In this document: positions 38,125 through 45,553 of the stretch, in pieces
Position numbering within the stretch: position 1 is the stretch's first letter
Layout of the letters: the number at the start of each line of letters is the position of its first letter
NCBI RefSeq assembly: GCF_900105245.1
Contig: NZ_FNSZ01000001.1
Location: 1,488,001-1,552,000 of the forward strand
DNA: 64,000 nucleotides
From: Streptomyces sp. 1222.5
GTDB lineage: Bacteria; Actinomycetota; Actinomycetes; Streptomycetales; Streptomycetaceae
Reading direction: 5' to 3'
The notes under the pieces: model-generated
Databases searched by the model: none
The model's input: only the letters and a program-made list of their open reading frames with translations
Told to the model about the DNA's origin: nothing
Made by a program: the position numbers and the translations under genes

Positions 38125-38916
38125 GTGACCCGGACCGTCCCGTCGTTCGAACTCCTTCCCGGCGCCGCCGAGTCACCGGTGCTGCTGCACGTGCCGCACT
38201 CGGCGCGGGCCGTCCCGGCGGAGGTCCGCGCCGGGATCGTGCTGGACGACGCCGGGCTGGAACGGGAGCTGGACCACATCACGGACGCCCACACCGCCGA
38301 GCTCGCCGAGCGGGCGGCCGCCCTGGCCGGAGTCACTCCCTGGCGGTTCGTGAACCGGCTGTCGCGGCTGGTGGTGGATCCGGAGCGGTTCCCGGACGAG
38401 CGGGAGGAGATGCTCGCCGTGGGCATGGGCGCCGTGTACACGCGGACCACGCACCGCGCCGAGCTGCGGAGCGCGACCGCCGATCCCGGGCCGCTGCTGG
38501 AACGGTACTTCCGGCCGTACGCGCGCGCCATGACCGAGGCGGTCGCGGACCGGCTGGCCGCGACCGGCCGGGCGGTGATCGTCGACGTGCACTCGTATCC
38601 GGCGGAGCCGCTGCCCTACGAGCTGCACGCGGCCGGACCGCGGCCGCCGGTGTGCCTGGGCACGGATGCCTTCCACACCCCCGGCAGGCTGACCGAGGCC
38701 GCGCGCAAGGCCTTCGCCGGATGCGGGGAGACGGGACTGGACAGCCCGTTCGCCGGGACGTACGTACCGCTGGAGTTCTACGGCCGGGACGCGCGGGTCG
38801 GCGCGCTCATGGTGGAGATCCGGCGGGACACCTACATGGCGGAGCCGGGCGGACCGGCCGGGCCGGGGCTCGAACGGCTCGCCACGGCACTGGCGGCACT
38901 CGTCGACGCCGTCTGA
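38125..38916 (+). CDS. N-formylglutamate amidohydrolase family protein
   Basis: 263 residues. VLLHVPHSARAVPAEV near residue 20, ELDHITDAHTAELAE near 50 and AVIVDVHSYPAEPLPYE near 155 carry the conserved His/Asp/Glu metal ligands of the FGase family. It hydrolyses N-formyl-glutamate or related N-acyl amino acids, the last step of one histidine-degradation route. No other hut gene is adjacent, so the physiological substrate is uncertain. The start at 38125 has GGAGCAGCCC just upstream. It stands alone between metX and the P450 gene. Confidence 0.8.
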   Translation: MTRTVPSFELLPGAAESPVLLHVPHSARAVPAEVRAGIVLDDAGLERELDHITDAHTAELAERAAALAGVTPWRFVNRLSRLVVDPERFPDEREEMLAVGMGAVYTRTTHRAELRSATADPGPLLERYFRPYARAMTEAVADRLAATGRAVIVDVHSYPAEPLPYELHAAGPRPPVCLGTDAFHTPGRLTEAARKAFAGCGETGLDSPFAGTYVPLEFYGRDARVGALMVEIRRDTYMAEPGGPAGPGLERLATALAALVDAV

Positions 38917-39015
38917 GCCACCCGGCCGCCCCGGCCCGATCCCCCTCCCGGACCGGCCCACCGGCTGGAGTACTCCGGCAGGACTGCGGGCGGGGCCCGG
39001 CGCAGGGTGGATGAC

Positions 39016-40260
39016 ATGACGACCGTGGAGACCACGCTCACCGGACCGGACCGGGAGCCGGTACCGGCCGCGCCGCCGCCCGTACGGGACTGGCCCGCGT
39101 GCGACCTGGACGGGACGGCGTTCGACCCGGTCCTCGCCGGTTTCATGCGCGAGGGCCCGCTGACCCGGATCCGGCTGCCGCACGGCGAGGGCTGGGCGTG
39201 GCTGGCGACCCGCTACGAGGACGTCCGGCTGATCACGAACGATCCGCGGTTCGGCCGGGCCGAGGTCACCCGCCGTCAGGTCACCCGGATGGCGCCGAAC
39301 TTCGCGCCCCGGCCGGGCTCCCTGGCCTGGGCCGACCAGCCCGACCACAACCGGCTGCGCAAGGCCGTCGCCGGCGCCTTCACGGTGAGCGCCGCCAAGC
39401 GGCTGCGGCCCCGGGCGCAGGCCGTCCTGGACGAGCTCGTGGACGGCGTGGTCGCGGACGGCCCGCCCACCGACCTGGTCGAGCGGGTGCTGGAGCCGTT
39501 CCCGCTCACGGTCGTCAGCGAGGTGATGGGCGTGCCCGCCGCCGACCGGGAGCGGGTGCACGCCTGGACCCGGCAGATCATCTCCACCTCCGGTGGGCCC
39601 GAGGCCGCGGGTCAGGCCAAGACCGGCCTGTACGGCTGGATCGCCGCCACCGTGCGGGCCCGGGCCCACAGCACCGACGAGGACGTGTACGCCCTGCTCG
39701 GCCGTGCCGTGCTGCGCGGGGAGATCGCCGAGGAGGAGGCCGTCGGACTCGCCGGGCCGTTGCAGATCGGCGGCGAGGCCGTCACCCACAACTGCGGGCA
39801 GATGCTGTACCTGATGCTCACCCGGCCGGAGCTGATGGAGCGGATGCGGACGCGCCCCGAGGCACGCGGCCCCCTGCTGGACGAGTTGCTGCGCCACATC
39901 CCGCACCGCAGCAGCGTCGGACTCGCCCGGATCGCGCGGGAGGACGTCGAGGTCGCCGGCCGGCTGATCGCCGCGGGCGAGCCGGTCTACGTCTCCTACC
40001 TCGCCGCCAACCGCGACCCGGCCGTCTTCCCCGACCCGGAACGTATCGATCCGGACCGGGACCCGAACCCGCACCTGGCGTTCGGCAACGGCCCGCACTA
40101 CTGCACCGGCGCGGTCCTCGCCCGGCTCCAGACCGAGCTGCTGGTGGACACGCTGCTGGACCGGCTGCCCGGGCTGCGGCTCGCCGTACCGCCGGAGCAG
40201 GTGCGGTGGCGGCAGAAGACGATGATCCGGGGACCGCGGACGCTGCCGGTCACGTGGTGA
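39016..40260 (+). CDS. Cytochrome P450 with altered I-helix
   Basis: 414 residues. The heme ligand Cys is in FGNGPHYCTGAVLARLQ near residue 355 and the K-helix ExxR is ELLRH near 290. In the I-helix, where most P450s carry (A/G)Gx(D/E)T(T/S), this one reads IGGEAVTHN, so both the acid and the alcohol of the oxygen-activation pair are replaced (Ala, Val). Such enzymes are known among natural-product oxidases. No ferredoxin gene is adjacent, so redox partners must come from elsewhere. The ATG at 39016 is used; a GTG nine bases earlier is possible. Converges on the small gene at 40288. Confidence 0.88.
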   Translation: MTTVETTLTGPDREPVPAAPPPVRDWPACDLDGTAFDPVLAGFMREGPLTRIRLPHGEGWAWLATRYEDVRLITNDPRFGRAEVTRRQVTRMAPNFAPRPGSLAWADQPDHNRLRKAVAGAFTVSAAKRLRPRAQAVLDELVDGVVADGPPTDLVERVLEPFPLTVVSEVMGVPAADRERVHAWTRQIISTSGGPEAAGQAKTGLYGWIAATVRARAHSTDEDVYALLGRAVLRGEIAEEEAVGLAGPLQIGGEAVTHNCGQMLYLMLTRPELMERMRTRPEARGPLLDELLRHIPHRSSVGLARIAREDVEVAGRLIAAGEPVYVSYLAANRDPAVFPDPERIDPDRDPNPHLAFGNGPHYCTGAVLARLQTELLVDTLLDRLPGLRLAVPPEQVRWRQKTMIRGPRTLPVTW

Positions 40261-40287
40261 GCGGGTGGGCCGGCCGGGCGCGCCCGG

Positions 40288-40773
40288 TCAGGCCCGCAGC
40301 CACTCCGTGACGATCACCTCCGCGCCCGTGCGCAGCCGCAGGGCGAACGGTCCGGCCGGCGGGGTGTCGCTGGTGAACCGGCCGAGGGTGTCGACCGTGA
40401 CCCGGGCCGCGGTCTGCGGGCCGCCGAGCACCTCGATGTCCGCCGGCCGCGGCGGCAGCACCTGGCCGATCAGGCCGTCGTCGGTGACCTCCACGTCGAC
40501 GGTCACCTCCCCCGCGCGGAACGTCAGCATCCGCGGCACGTCCGTGACGCCCCGCACCGGCAGCGCGTCGATGAGCGAGTCGAAGGTCAGCTCGGCGATC
40601 CTGGCGTCGAGGTCGTGCAGGGCGTAGGCGTCCACGGCGAGCCGGCGCAGGGCGTCGGGCACCGGGTCCAGGACGACGGCCGCCTGCCGCAGCTCCTCCT
40701 CCAGCAGCGCGTCCTCGAACTCCATCTCCCCGGAGCCCTCTTGAGGCGTCCCGTGCCCGTCGTGTCCGGTCAT
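40288..40773 (-). CDS. Small acidic partner protein of the sigma-factor/CHAT/subtilase locus
   Basis: 161 residues, acidic and soluble. An N-terminal helical half (EDALLEEELRQAAVVLDPVPDALRRLAVDAYALHDLDARIAELTFDS-type pattern) precedes a beta-rich half (LTFRAGEVTVDVEVTDDG, GQVLPPRPADIEVLGG, GPFALRLRTGAEVIVTEWLR) reminiscent of small Ig-like or carboxypeptidase-regulatory-like domains. The ATG at 40773 overlaps the sigma stop as ATGA, so it is translationally coupled. It lacks the HxxxCxxC zinc motif and transmembrane helix of classic anti-sigma factors, but its position makes it a candidate modulator of the sigma factor. Confidence 0.65.
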   Translation of the reverse strand: MTGHDGHGTPQEGSGEMEFEDALLEEELRQAAVVLDPVPDALRRLAVDAYALHDLDARIAELTFDSLIDALPVRGVTDVPRMLTFRAGEVTVDVEVTDDGLIGQVLPPRPADIEVLGGPQTAARVTVDTLGRFTSDTPPAGPFALRLRTGAEVIVTEWLRA

Positions 40774-41345
40774 GCCGCACCCCGTGCGTCCATCCGGGCC
40801 CGCAGCCGGCGCAGGCAGCGCTGGCGCAGCGGTCCGATACTGCCGACCGCGATTCCGAGCGCGGCCGAGATCTCCACGTAGCTGGGCGGTGGGGAGGCCA
40901 CCAGCACCCGCAGCAACTGACGGCATCGGTCGCCCAGTTGGTCCAGCTCCTGCCACAGCAGGCGGACCCGTTCGGCCCGGTCCGCCGCCTCCTCGGAGTC
41001 GATCAGCGTCTGCTCCGGCGTCCGGTCCTCGCTGGCCCGGTCCAGGAGCAGCGGATCGTCGGTCACGGTCAGCCGGGCCAGTCCCTTGAGTACCTTCAGG
41101 CACTCGTGGCGGGCCGTACTGGCCAGCCAGGAACCGGCCTTGTCGGGTTCCCGGATCCGGCCCAGGTGCTGGGCGAAGCGGAACCACACGGTCTGGTAGA
41201 CCTCGTGCCCGTCGGCGTCCGAGAGCCGGTGCGCGCGCACCACCGACCACACCAGCGGGCTCAGCCCTTCCACCAGCGCCTTCCAGGCCGCGGCGTCCCC
41301 GTCGACGGCGGACCGGACCAGTGCGCCGACCTCTGTTCGGTCCAC
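40770..41345 (-). CDS. ECF-like sigma-70 family RNA polymerase sigma factor
   Basis: 191 residues containing only sigma regions 2 and 4. Region 2 includes GLSPLVWSVVRAHRLSDADGHEVYQTVWFRFAQHL (about 28-65) and region 4 the HTH SPPPSYVEISAALGIAVGSIGPLRQRCLRRLR (about 150-182). The GTG at 41345 follows GGGGTGGAG. It is coupled downstream to the 161-residue partner and sits just after the subtilase gene, which is read in the same direction. Presumably it directs transcription of this locus, though no regulon can be read from the window alone. Confidence 0.85.
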   Translation of the reverse strand: MDRTEVGALVRSAVDGDAAAWKALVEGLSPLVWSVVRAHRLSDADGHEVYQTVWFRFAQHLGRIREPDKAGSWLASTARHECLKVLKGLARLTVTDDPLLLDRASEDRTPEQTLIDSEEAADRAERVRLLWQELDQLGDRCRQLLRVLVASPPPSYVEISAALGIAVGSIGPLRQRCLRRLRARMDARGAA

Positions 41346-41372
41346 GGCTCCACCCCTCGTGTACGGGAGGTC

Positions 41373-41399
41373 ATCGTACGCCGTGGAACGCAGGGTTCC
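41373..41399 (-). promoter_or_regulatory. Possible ECF-type promoter before the sigma gene
   Basis: Read leftward, GGAAC (41399-41395) and TACGAT (41378-41373) are 16 bp apart, matching the GGAAC -35 used by many ECF sigma factors. GGAAC also forms a dyad with GTTCC five bases on. It lies in the 59-bp gap between the subtilase stop and the sigma start, so it could allow autoregulation. Based on pattern only. Confidence 0.3.
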
Positions 41400-41404
41400 G
41401 GCCG

Positions 41405-42829
41405 TCATGCGGGCAGGGCGGGGGCCGGGGACGCGAGGGGGTGCCAGGTGGACGGGCGGAGGGCCGGGACGTGCGCCCCGCGCACGTCGACCCGGTCGGT
41501 GGTGTCCGCGAGCAGCCGGGCGCCCGCGGTGCGCGGGTCTCGCTGCCCGCGCGCCGTCATGAGGGCCGCGACCAGGCCGGCGACGACGGGGGTCGCGAAG
41601 GAGGTGCCGCTCCACTGCGCGAGGCCCTCGAACATCACCTGGTCCGGCTTGCCCCCGGTGTTCTCCCGTCCTTCGCTCAACACGCCGGTGTGGCGCGGGA
41701 ACTGGCAGGTGCAGGCGTAGCCGTGGCCGTAGCGGCAGGTGTCGTAGGTCGAGTGCTGGTAGAGGTACGGGACGGGGGTGTCGAAGCCGGTGAGGGCGCT
41801 GGTCAGGCGCTCCCCGGGGGCGTAGGCGCGCACCCAGGGCCCGTGGTTGCTGAAGCACGCCTCGGCCGCGCCGTCCGCGCGCAGGGCCCCGACCGACAGC
41901 ACACTGTCCGCGTACTCGGGCAGGGAGGCGTAGGCGGCGGGCCAGAACGGGGTGGCGCTGCCGTTGTTGCCGGCGGCGGCGACCAGCAGCGTGTGCCGCT
42001 CGCGCAGTTCCCGCATGAAGGCGTCCAGTCCGATCAGTCCGTCGGTGCCCTCGGTGGGCGTACCCGCGGAGAGGCTGATGACATCGGGCCAGCCGTCCCG
42101 GTCCACCGCCTCGAAGAGCTTGTGCCCGAACTCGGACTCCAGGACGGCACCCGCGTCGTTCAGGGTGCCCAGGACGGTGATGTCGGTGTTGGGCGCGACC
42201 GCCGCGAGGACGCCGGCGATGAACGTGCCGTGGCCGACGTACTGGTGGAGCACGCCGTCGCCGTCGGTCTCGGTCAGCTGGGGGTCGCCCGTGGTGTGGG
42301 CGAGGAGCGGGTAGGCGCGGTGGTCGTGCACGAGGCCGGTGTCGATCACCAGGACGCGTACGGCGGTCTCCGGGTCGTGGACGCCGTCCGCGGCACCGGG
42401 GTTGGCGGGATCGGAGCGCGGGACGGGCACGGGTTCGTCGCCGGGGCAGGCGTTGACCGCGATGTGCACCACGTGGTTGCGGCTGACCAGCCGGCGGCCC
42501 CCGCGGTCCTCCGCCTCGCGCAGGGCGCGCAGGGCATGCGGCACGGGGTCGTCGCCCTCGGCCGGGTCGCCCACCCGGATGCGGGTGACTCCGGTGCGGT
42601 TGGCCTCCGGGCCGGTACGGCGCACGTGCTCGGGCAACAGGCCCCGGGTCTCGGTGAAGTGGGCGCGCACGGTGTCCTCGACGATCCGGGCCTCCTCGCC
42701 GTCCCGGGCGAGGACGACACCCTTCTCGTAGAGGTAGTGGGCGTCCTCGTCCGGGCCCAGGGCCAGCCGTACGCCGGGCATCGAGCGCTGGATGTGGTCG
42801 AACTGCTCGTGGAAACGCTGTGGTGCCAT
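41405..42829 (-). CDS. Cytoplasmic S8-family serine protease (subtilase)
   Basis: 474 residues without signal peptide or membrane anchor. The first about 170 residues are a family-specific domain ending VSRNHVVHIAVNACPGDEPVP. The catalytic triad is complete: Asp in VRVLVIDTGLVHDHR near 190, His in YVGHGTFIAGVLAAV near 228, Ser in WSGTSFATPVVAGLVAALM near 420, with oxyanion Asn in VAAAGNNGSATPF near 315. A Cys-rich patch (DTCRYGHGYACTCQFPRH) precedes the Ser. The ATG at 42829 follows GAGGAC. It is divergent from the CHAT gene 76 bp away. An intracellular subtilase beside a caspase-like protease and a sigma factor suggests a signalling or defence protease pair. Confidence 0.88.
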   Translation of the reverse strand: MAPQRFHEQFDHIQRSMPGVRLALGPDEDAHYLYEKGVVLARDGEEARIVEDTVRAHFTETRGLLPEHVRRTGPEANRTGVTRIRVGDPAEGDDPVPHALRALREAEDRGGRRLVSRNHVVHIAVNACPGDEPVPVPRSDPANPGAADGVHDPETAVRVLVIDTGLVHDHRAYPLLAHTTGDPQLTETDGDGVLHQYVGHGTFIAGVLAAVAPNTDITVLGTLNDAGAVLESEFGHKLFEAVDRDGWPDVISLSAGTPTEGTDGLIGLDAFMRELRERHTLLVAAAGNNGSATPFWPAAYASLPEYADSVLSVGALRADGAAEACFSNHGPWVRAYAPGERLTSALTGFDTPVPYLYQHSTYDTCRYGHGYACTCQFPRHTGVLSEGRENTGGKPDQVMFEGLAQWSGTSFATPVVAGLVAALMTARGQRDPRTAGARLLADTTDRVDVRGAHVPALRPSTWHPLASPAPALPA

Positions 42830-42905
42830 GCCGTGTCCTCCCCCTCGAGGCGGTGTCCGACAGTGAGAGTCGCGGGGCCGCCGATTGATACAGCAGGCCA
42901 CTACC

Positions 42906-45518
42906 ATGCGAGGCGTGACGGCGGGAAGCGAGTCGGTCCTCGAACTGCTGCCCCTGGTGTTCGCCGACCCGGGCGAGGCCAGGGCGCGCGCCGAGCGGGT
43001 GCTGGACACCGCCGCGCCACCGCTGCACGCCAGCGTCGCCCATCAGGTACTGGGCATCTGGCAGCGGGACTTCGGCGACCTGCGCATCGCGCTGCGACAT
43101 CTGCGGCGGGCCCGGGACCTGGCCGCGCGCGCGGAGTCGGCCGACCGGGAGGCCGATGTGCTCGCGACGCTGGGGGTCGCACTGGTGCACGCGGGGCGCA
43201 CGCGACAGGGGCTCGCGTCCTTCGAGCGGGGTGTCGCACGCGGCACCGGGCACACCCGGGCCCGGGTGCTGTTCCGGCGGGCGTACGTGTGGTGGGTGCT
43301 GGGGCACCACCGGGAGGCGCTGGAGGACGTACGGCGGGCCCTGCCCGTGCTGCGCCAGCTCGGCGACGACATCTGGACCGCGCGGGCGCTGACCCTGCGG
43401 GCGACCGTGCATCTGGCGCTCGGCGCGGTGGACCGGGCGGCCGCGGACTTCACGGCGGCGGAGCGGCTGTGGGACACCACCGGCCAGGAGCACGACAAGG
43501 CCGACGCCGTGGAGAGCCGGGGGCTCGCCGCGTTCCGGTCCGGGGACATCCCGGCGGCGCTGCGGCTGCTGGACGAGGCCGAGGAGCGGTACGCGAAACT
43601 CGGTACGCCCACCTACATGCTGTCCGAGCGGCGCTGCGAGGTGCTGATGGCGGCGGGCCTCGCGCCGGAGGCGCTGGCCGAGGCGGACGCGGCGACGGCG
43701 TTGCTGGACCGGATCGGCGGCCAGTCCACCCGCAAGGCCGAGCTGCTGCTCGCCGCGGCCCGGGCCGCCCGGTCGGCCGGGGACGCGCACACCGCGATAG
43801 CGCGCGCCGCCGTCGCCGTACGGCTGTTCGCGGCACAGCGGCGGATGTGGTGGGAGACCCATGCGCGGCTGGTGCTGATCGAGGCGCGGGTGGCGGCCGG
43901 GCGCCGGTCGGGGCGCATGGTCGCGGACGCGGCGGCGGTCGCCGAGCGGCTGGCCTCCTTCGGCTCGCCCGCCGCGCCCGAGGCGTCCCTGCTGGCGGGC
44001 CGGATCGCGCTGGCGCTCGGCTGGACGGAGGACGCGGAACGGCACCTGTCGGTGGCCGCGCGCAGCCGGCACGGCGGTCCGCCGACGGCTCGGGTGACCG
44101 GCTGGGCGGCGCAGGCACTCAGGGCGCGGGCGGCCGGTTCCCGGCGGGGGGTGCTGGAGGCCTGCCGGCGCGGCCTGGACGTGCTCGACGACCACCGGAT
44201 GACGCTGGGCGCCTCGGAGCTGCGGGCCCACGCGACCGCGCAGGGCGCCGAACTCGCCGCGCTCGCACAGGAGATGGGTCTCGCCCAGGGTGATCCGCGG
44301 CGGCTGCTGGTGTGGAGCGAGCGCTGGCGGGCGACCGTGCTGTCGGCGCCGCCGACCCGGCCGCCCGCGGATCCGGCGCTGCTGAGCGGTCTGACGGCGT
44401 ACCGGGAGATCGCCGCCCGCGCGGAGGGCGCCCGGATGGACGGCCGTCCGGTGCCCGCGCTGGAGCGTGAACAGCGGCGCCTGGAGCGGGAGATCCGCTC
44501 CCGCACCCGTCACATGCGCGGGGCCGCGCCGGGCAGCGGGGACCGTTTCGACGTGGCTCGGCTGCTGGACCGGCTCGATGACGCCCGGCTGGTGGAACTG
44601 GCCGTGGTGGACGGCCGGGTGCACGTCCTGCTGTGCGGGCAGGGCAGGGTACGGCGGTTCGACGGCGGTCCGCTGGCGGAGGCGGTCGCCGAGGCCGAGT
44701 ACGTGCAGGCCGGGCTGCGGCGGCTCGCGCACCCCGGGGCGGACGCGCGGCTCCCTCTCGTGGAGGCGGCGGGAACGCGCCTCCAGGAACTGCTGCTGGG
44801 CGGGGCCGCGGCGCACCTCGGGCCGGGGCCCGTGGTGATCGTGCCGCCGGGGGCTCTGCACCGCGTGCCGTGGGCGCTGCTGCCCGCGCTGCGGGACCGG
44901 GTGCTCAGCGTGTCCCCGTCGGCCGGCAGCTGGCTGCGCGCCCGGGAGACGGAGCCGCCGCCGGACGGCCGGGCGGTGCTGGTGCGCGGCCCGGGTCTCG
45001 CGACCGGTGGTGCCGAGGTGGTGGAGCTGGCGGACCGGTACGGCGGGGCGACGGTGCTGGAGGGCGACGCGGCGCAGGTGCCGCGGGTGCTGGCGGAACT
45101 CGACGGCGCGGGTCTCGCGCACCTTGCGGCGCACGGCACCTTCCGCGCGGACAGTCCCCTGTTCTCCGCGCTGCGCATGGCCGACGGTCCGCTGATCGTG
45201 CACGACTTCGAGCGCCTCGCGCGCAGCCCCTACCGGATCATCCTCTCCAGTTGCGACACGGCCCGTCTGGCCTCGGTCGGCGCGGACGAACTCCTCGGCC
45301 TGGTCACCGCGTTGCTGCCGCTCGGCACGGCCGGGGTGGTGGCGAGCAGCGCGCCGGTCAACGACGCGGCGGTGGTGCCGCTGATGCTCGCCCTGCACAA
45401 GGGCCTCGGAGCGGGCCTGTCCCTGGCCGAGGCCCTGCGCGACGCCCGCGCCGCCCTCCCTGGCGACGCGGTCCACCAGGCGACGGGCTGGGCCTTCGCC
45501 GCGTTCGGCGCGGCGTGA
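42906..45518 (+). CDS. TPR-CHAT domain caspase-like protease
   Basis: About 870 residues. Residues 1-450 are tandem TPR-like helical repeats (LRIALRHLRRARDLAARAESADREADVLATLGVAL is one). The C-terminal CHAT domain (about 600-870) has the catalytic His in LAHLAAHGTFRADSPLFSAL and Cys in RIILSSCDTARLASVGADELLGL, the caspase/separase-like dyad, both intact. CHAT proteases act in eukaryote-like signalling and several phage-defence or cell-death systems. The ATG at 42906 is used; a GTG at 42915 is possible. Divergent from the subtilase, implying shared control. Confidence 0.88.
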   Translation: MRGVTAGSESVLELLPLVFADPGEARARAERVLDTAAPPLHASVAHQVLGIWQRDFGDLRIALRHLRRARDLAARAESADREADVLATLGVALVHAGRTRQGLASFERGVARGTGHTRARVLFRRAYVWWVLGHHREALEDVRRALPVLRQLGDDIWTARALTLRATVHLALGAVDRAAADFTAAERLWDTTGQEHDKADAVESRGLAAFRSGDIPAALRLLDEAEERYAKLGTPTYMLSERRCEVLMAAGLAPEALAEADAATALLDRIGGQSTRKAELLLAAARAARSAGDAHTAIARAAVAVRLFAAQRRMWWETHARLVLIEARVAAGRRSGRMVADAAAVAERLASFGSPAAPEASLLAGRIALALGWTEDAERHLSVAARSRHGGPPTARVTGWAAQALRARAAGSRRGVLEACRRGLDVLDDHRMTLGASELRAHATAQGAELAALAQEMGLAQGDPRRLLVWSERWRATVLSAPPTRPPADPALLSGLTAYREIAARAEGARMDGRPVPALEREQRRLEREIRSRTRHMRGAAPGSGDRFDVARLLDRLDDARLVELAVVDGRVHVLLCGQGRVRRFDGGPLAEAVAEAEYVQAGLRRLAHPGADARLPLVEAAGTRLQELLLGGAAAHLGPGPVVIVPPGALHRVPWALLPALRDRVLSVSPSAGSWLRARETEPPPDGRAVLVRGPGLATGGAEVVELADRYGGATVLEGDAAQVPRVLAELDGAGLAHLAAHGTFRADSPLFSALRMADGPLIVHDFERLARSPYRIILSSCDTARLASVGADELLGLVTALLPLGTAGVVASSAPVNDAAVVPLMLALHKGLGAGLSLAEALRDARAALPGDAVHQATGWAFAAFGAA

Positions 45519-45553
45519 GGGTTCTCCGGTGCCGCGTGCGAGATCACTGACGC

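Noticed and set aside
41346..45476. Leftward frame extending the sigma factor across the subtilase and CHAT genes
   Set aside because: Its sequence is Arg/Pro/Ala-rich with no fold, lies antisense to a clear CHAT protease, and the sigma gene has its own ribosome site at 41345.
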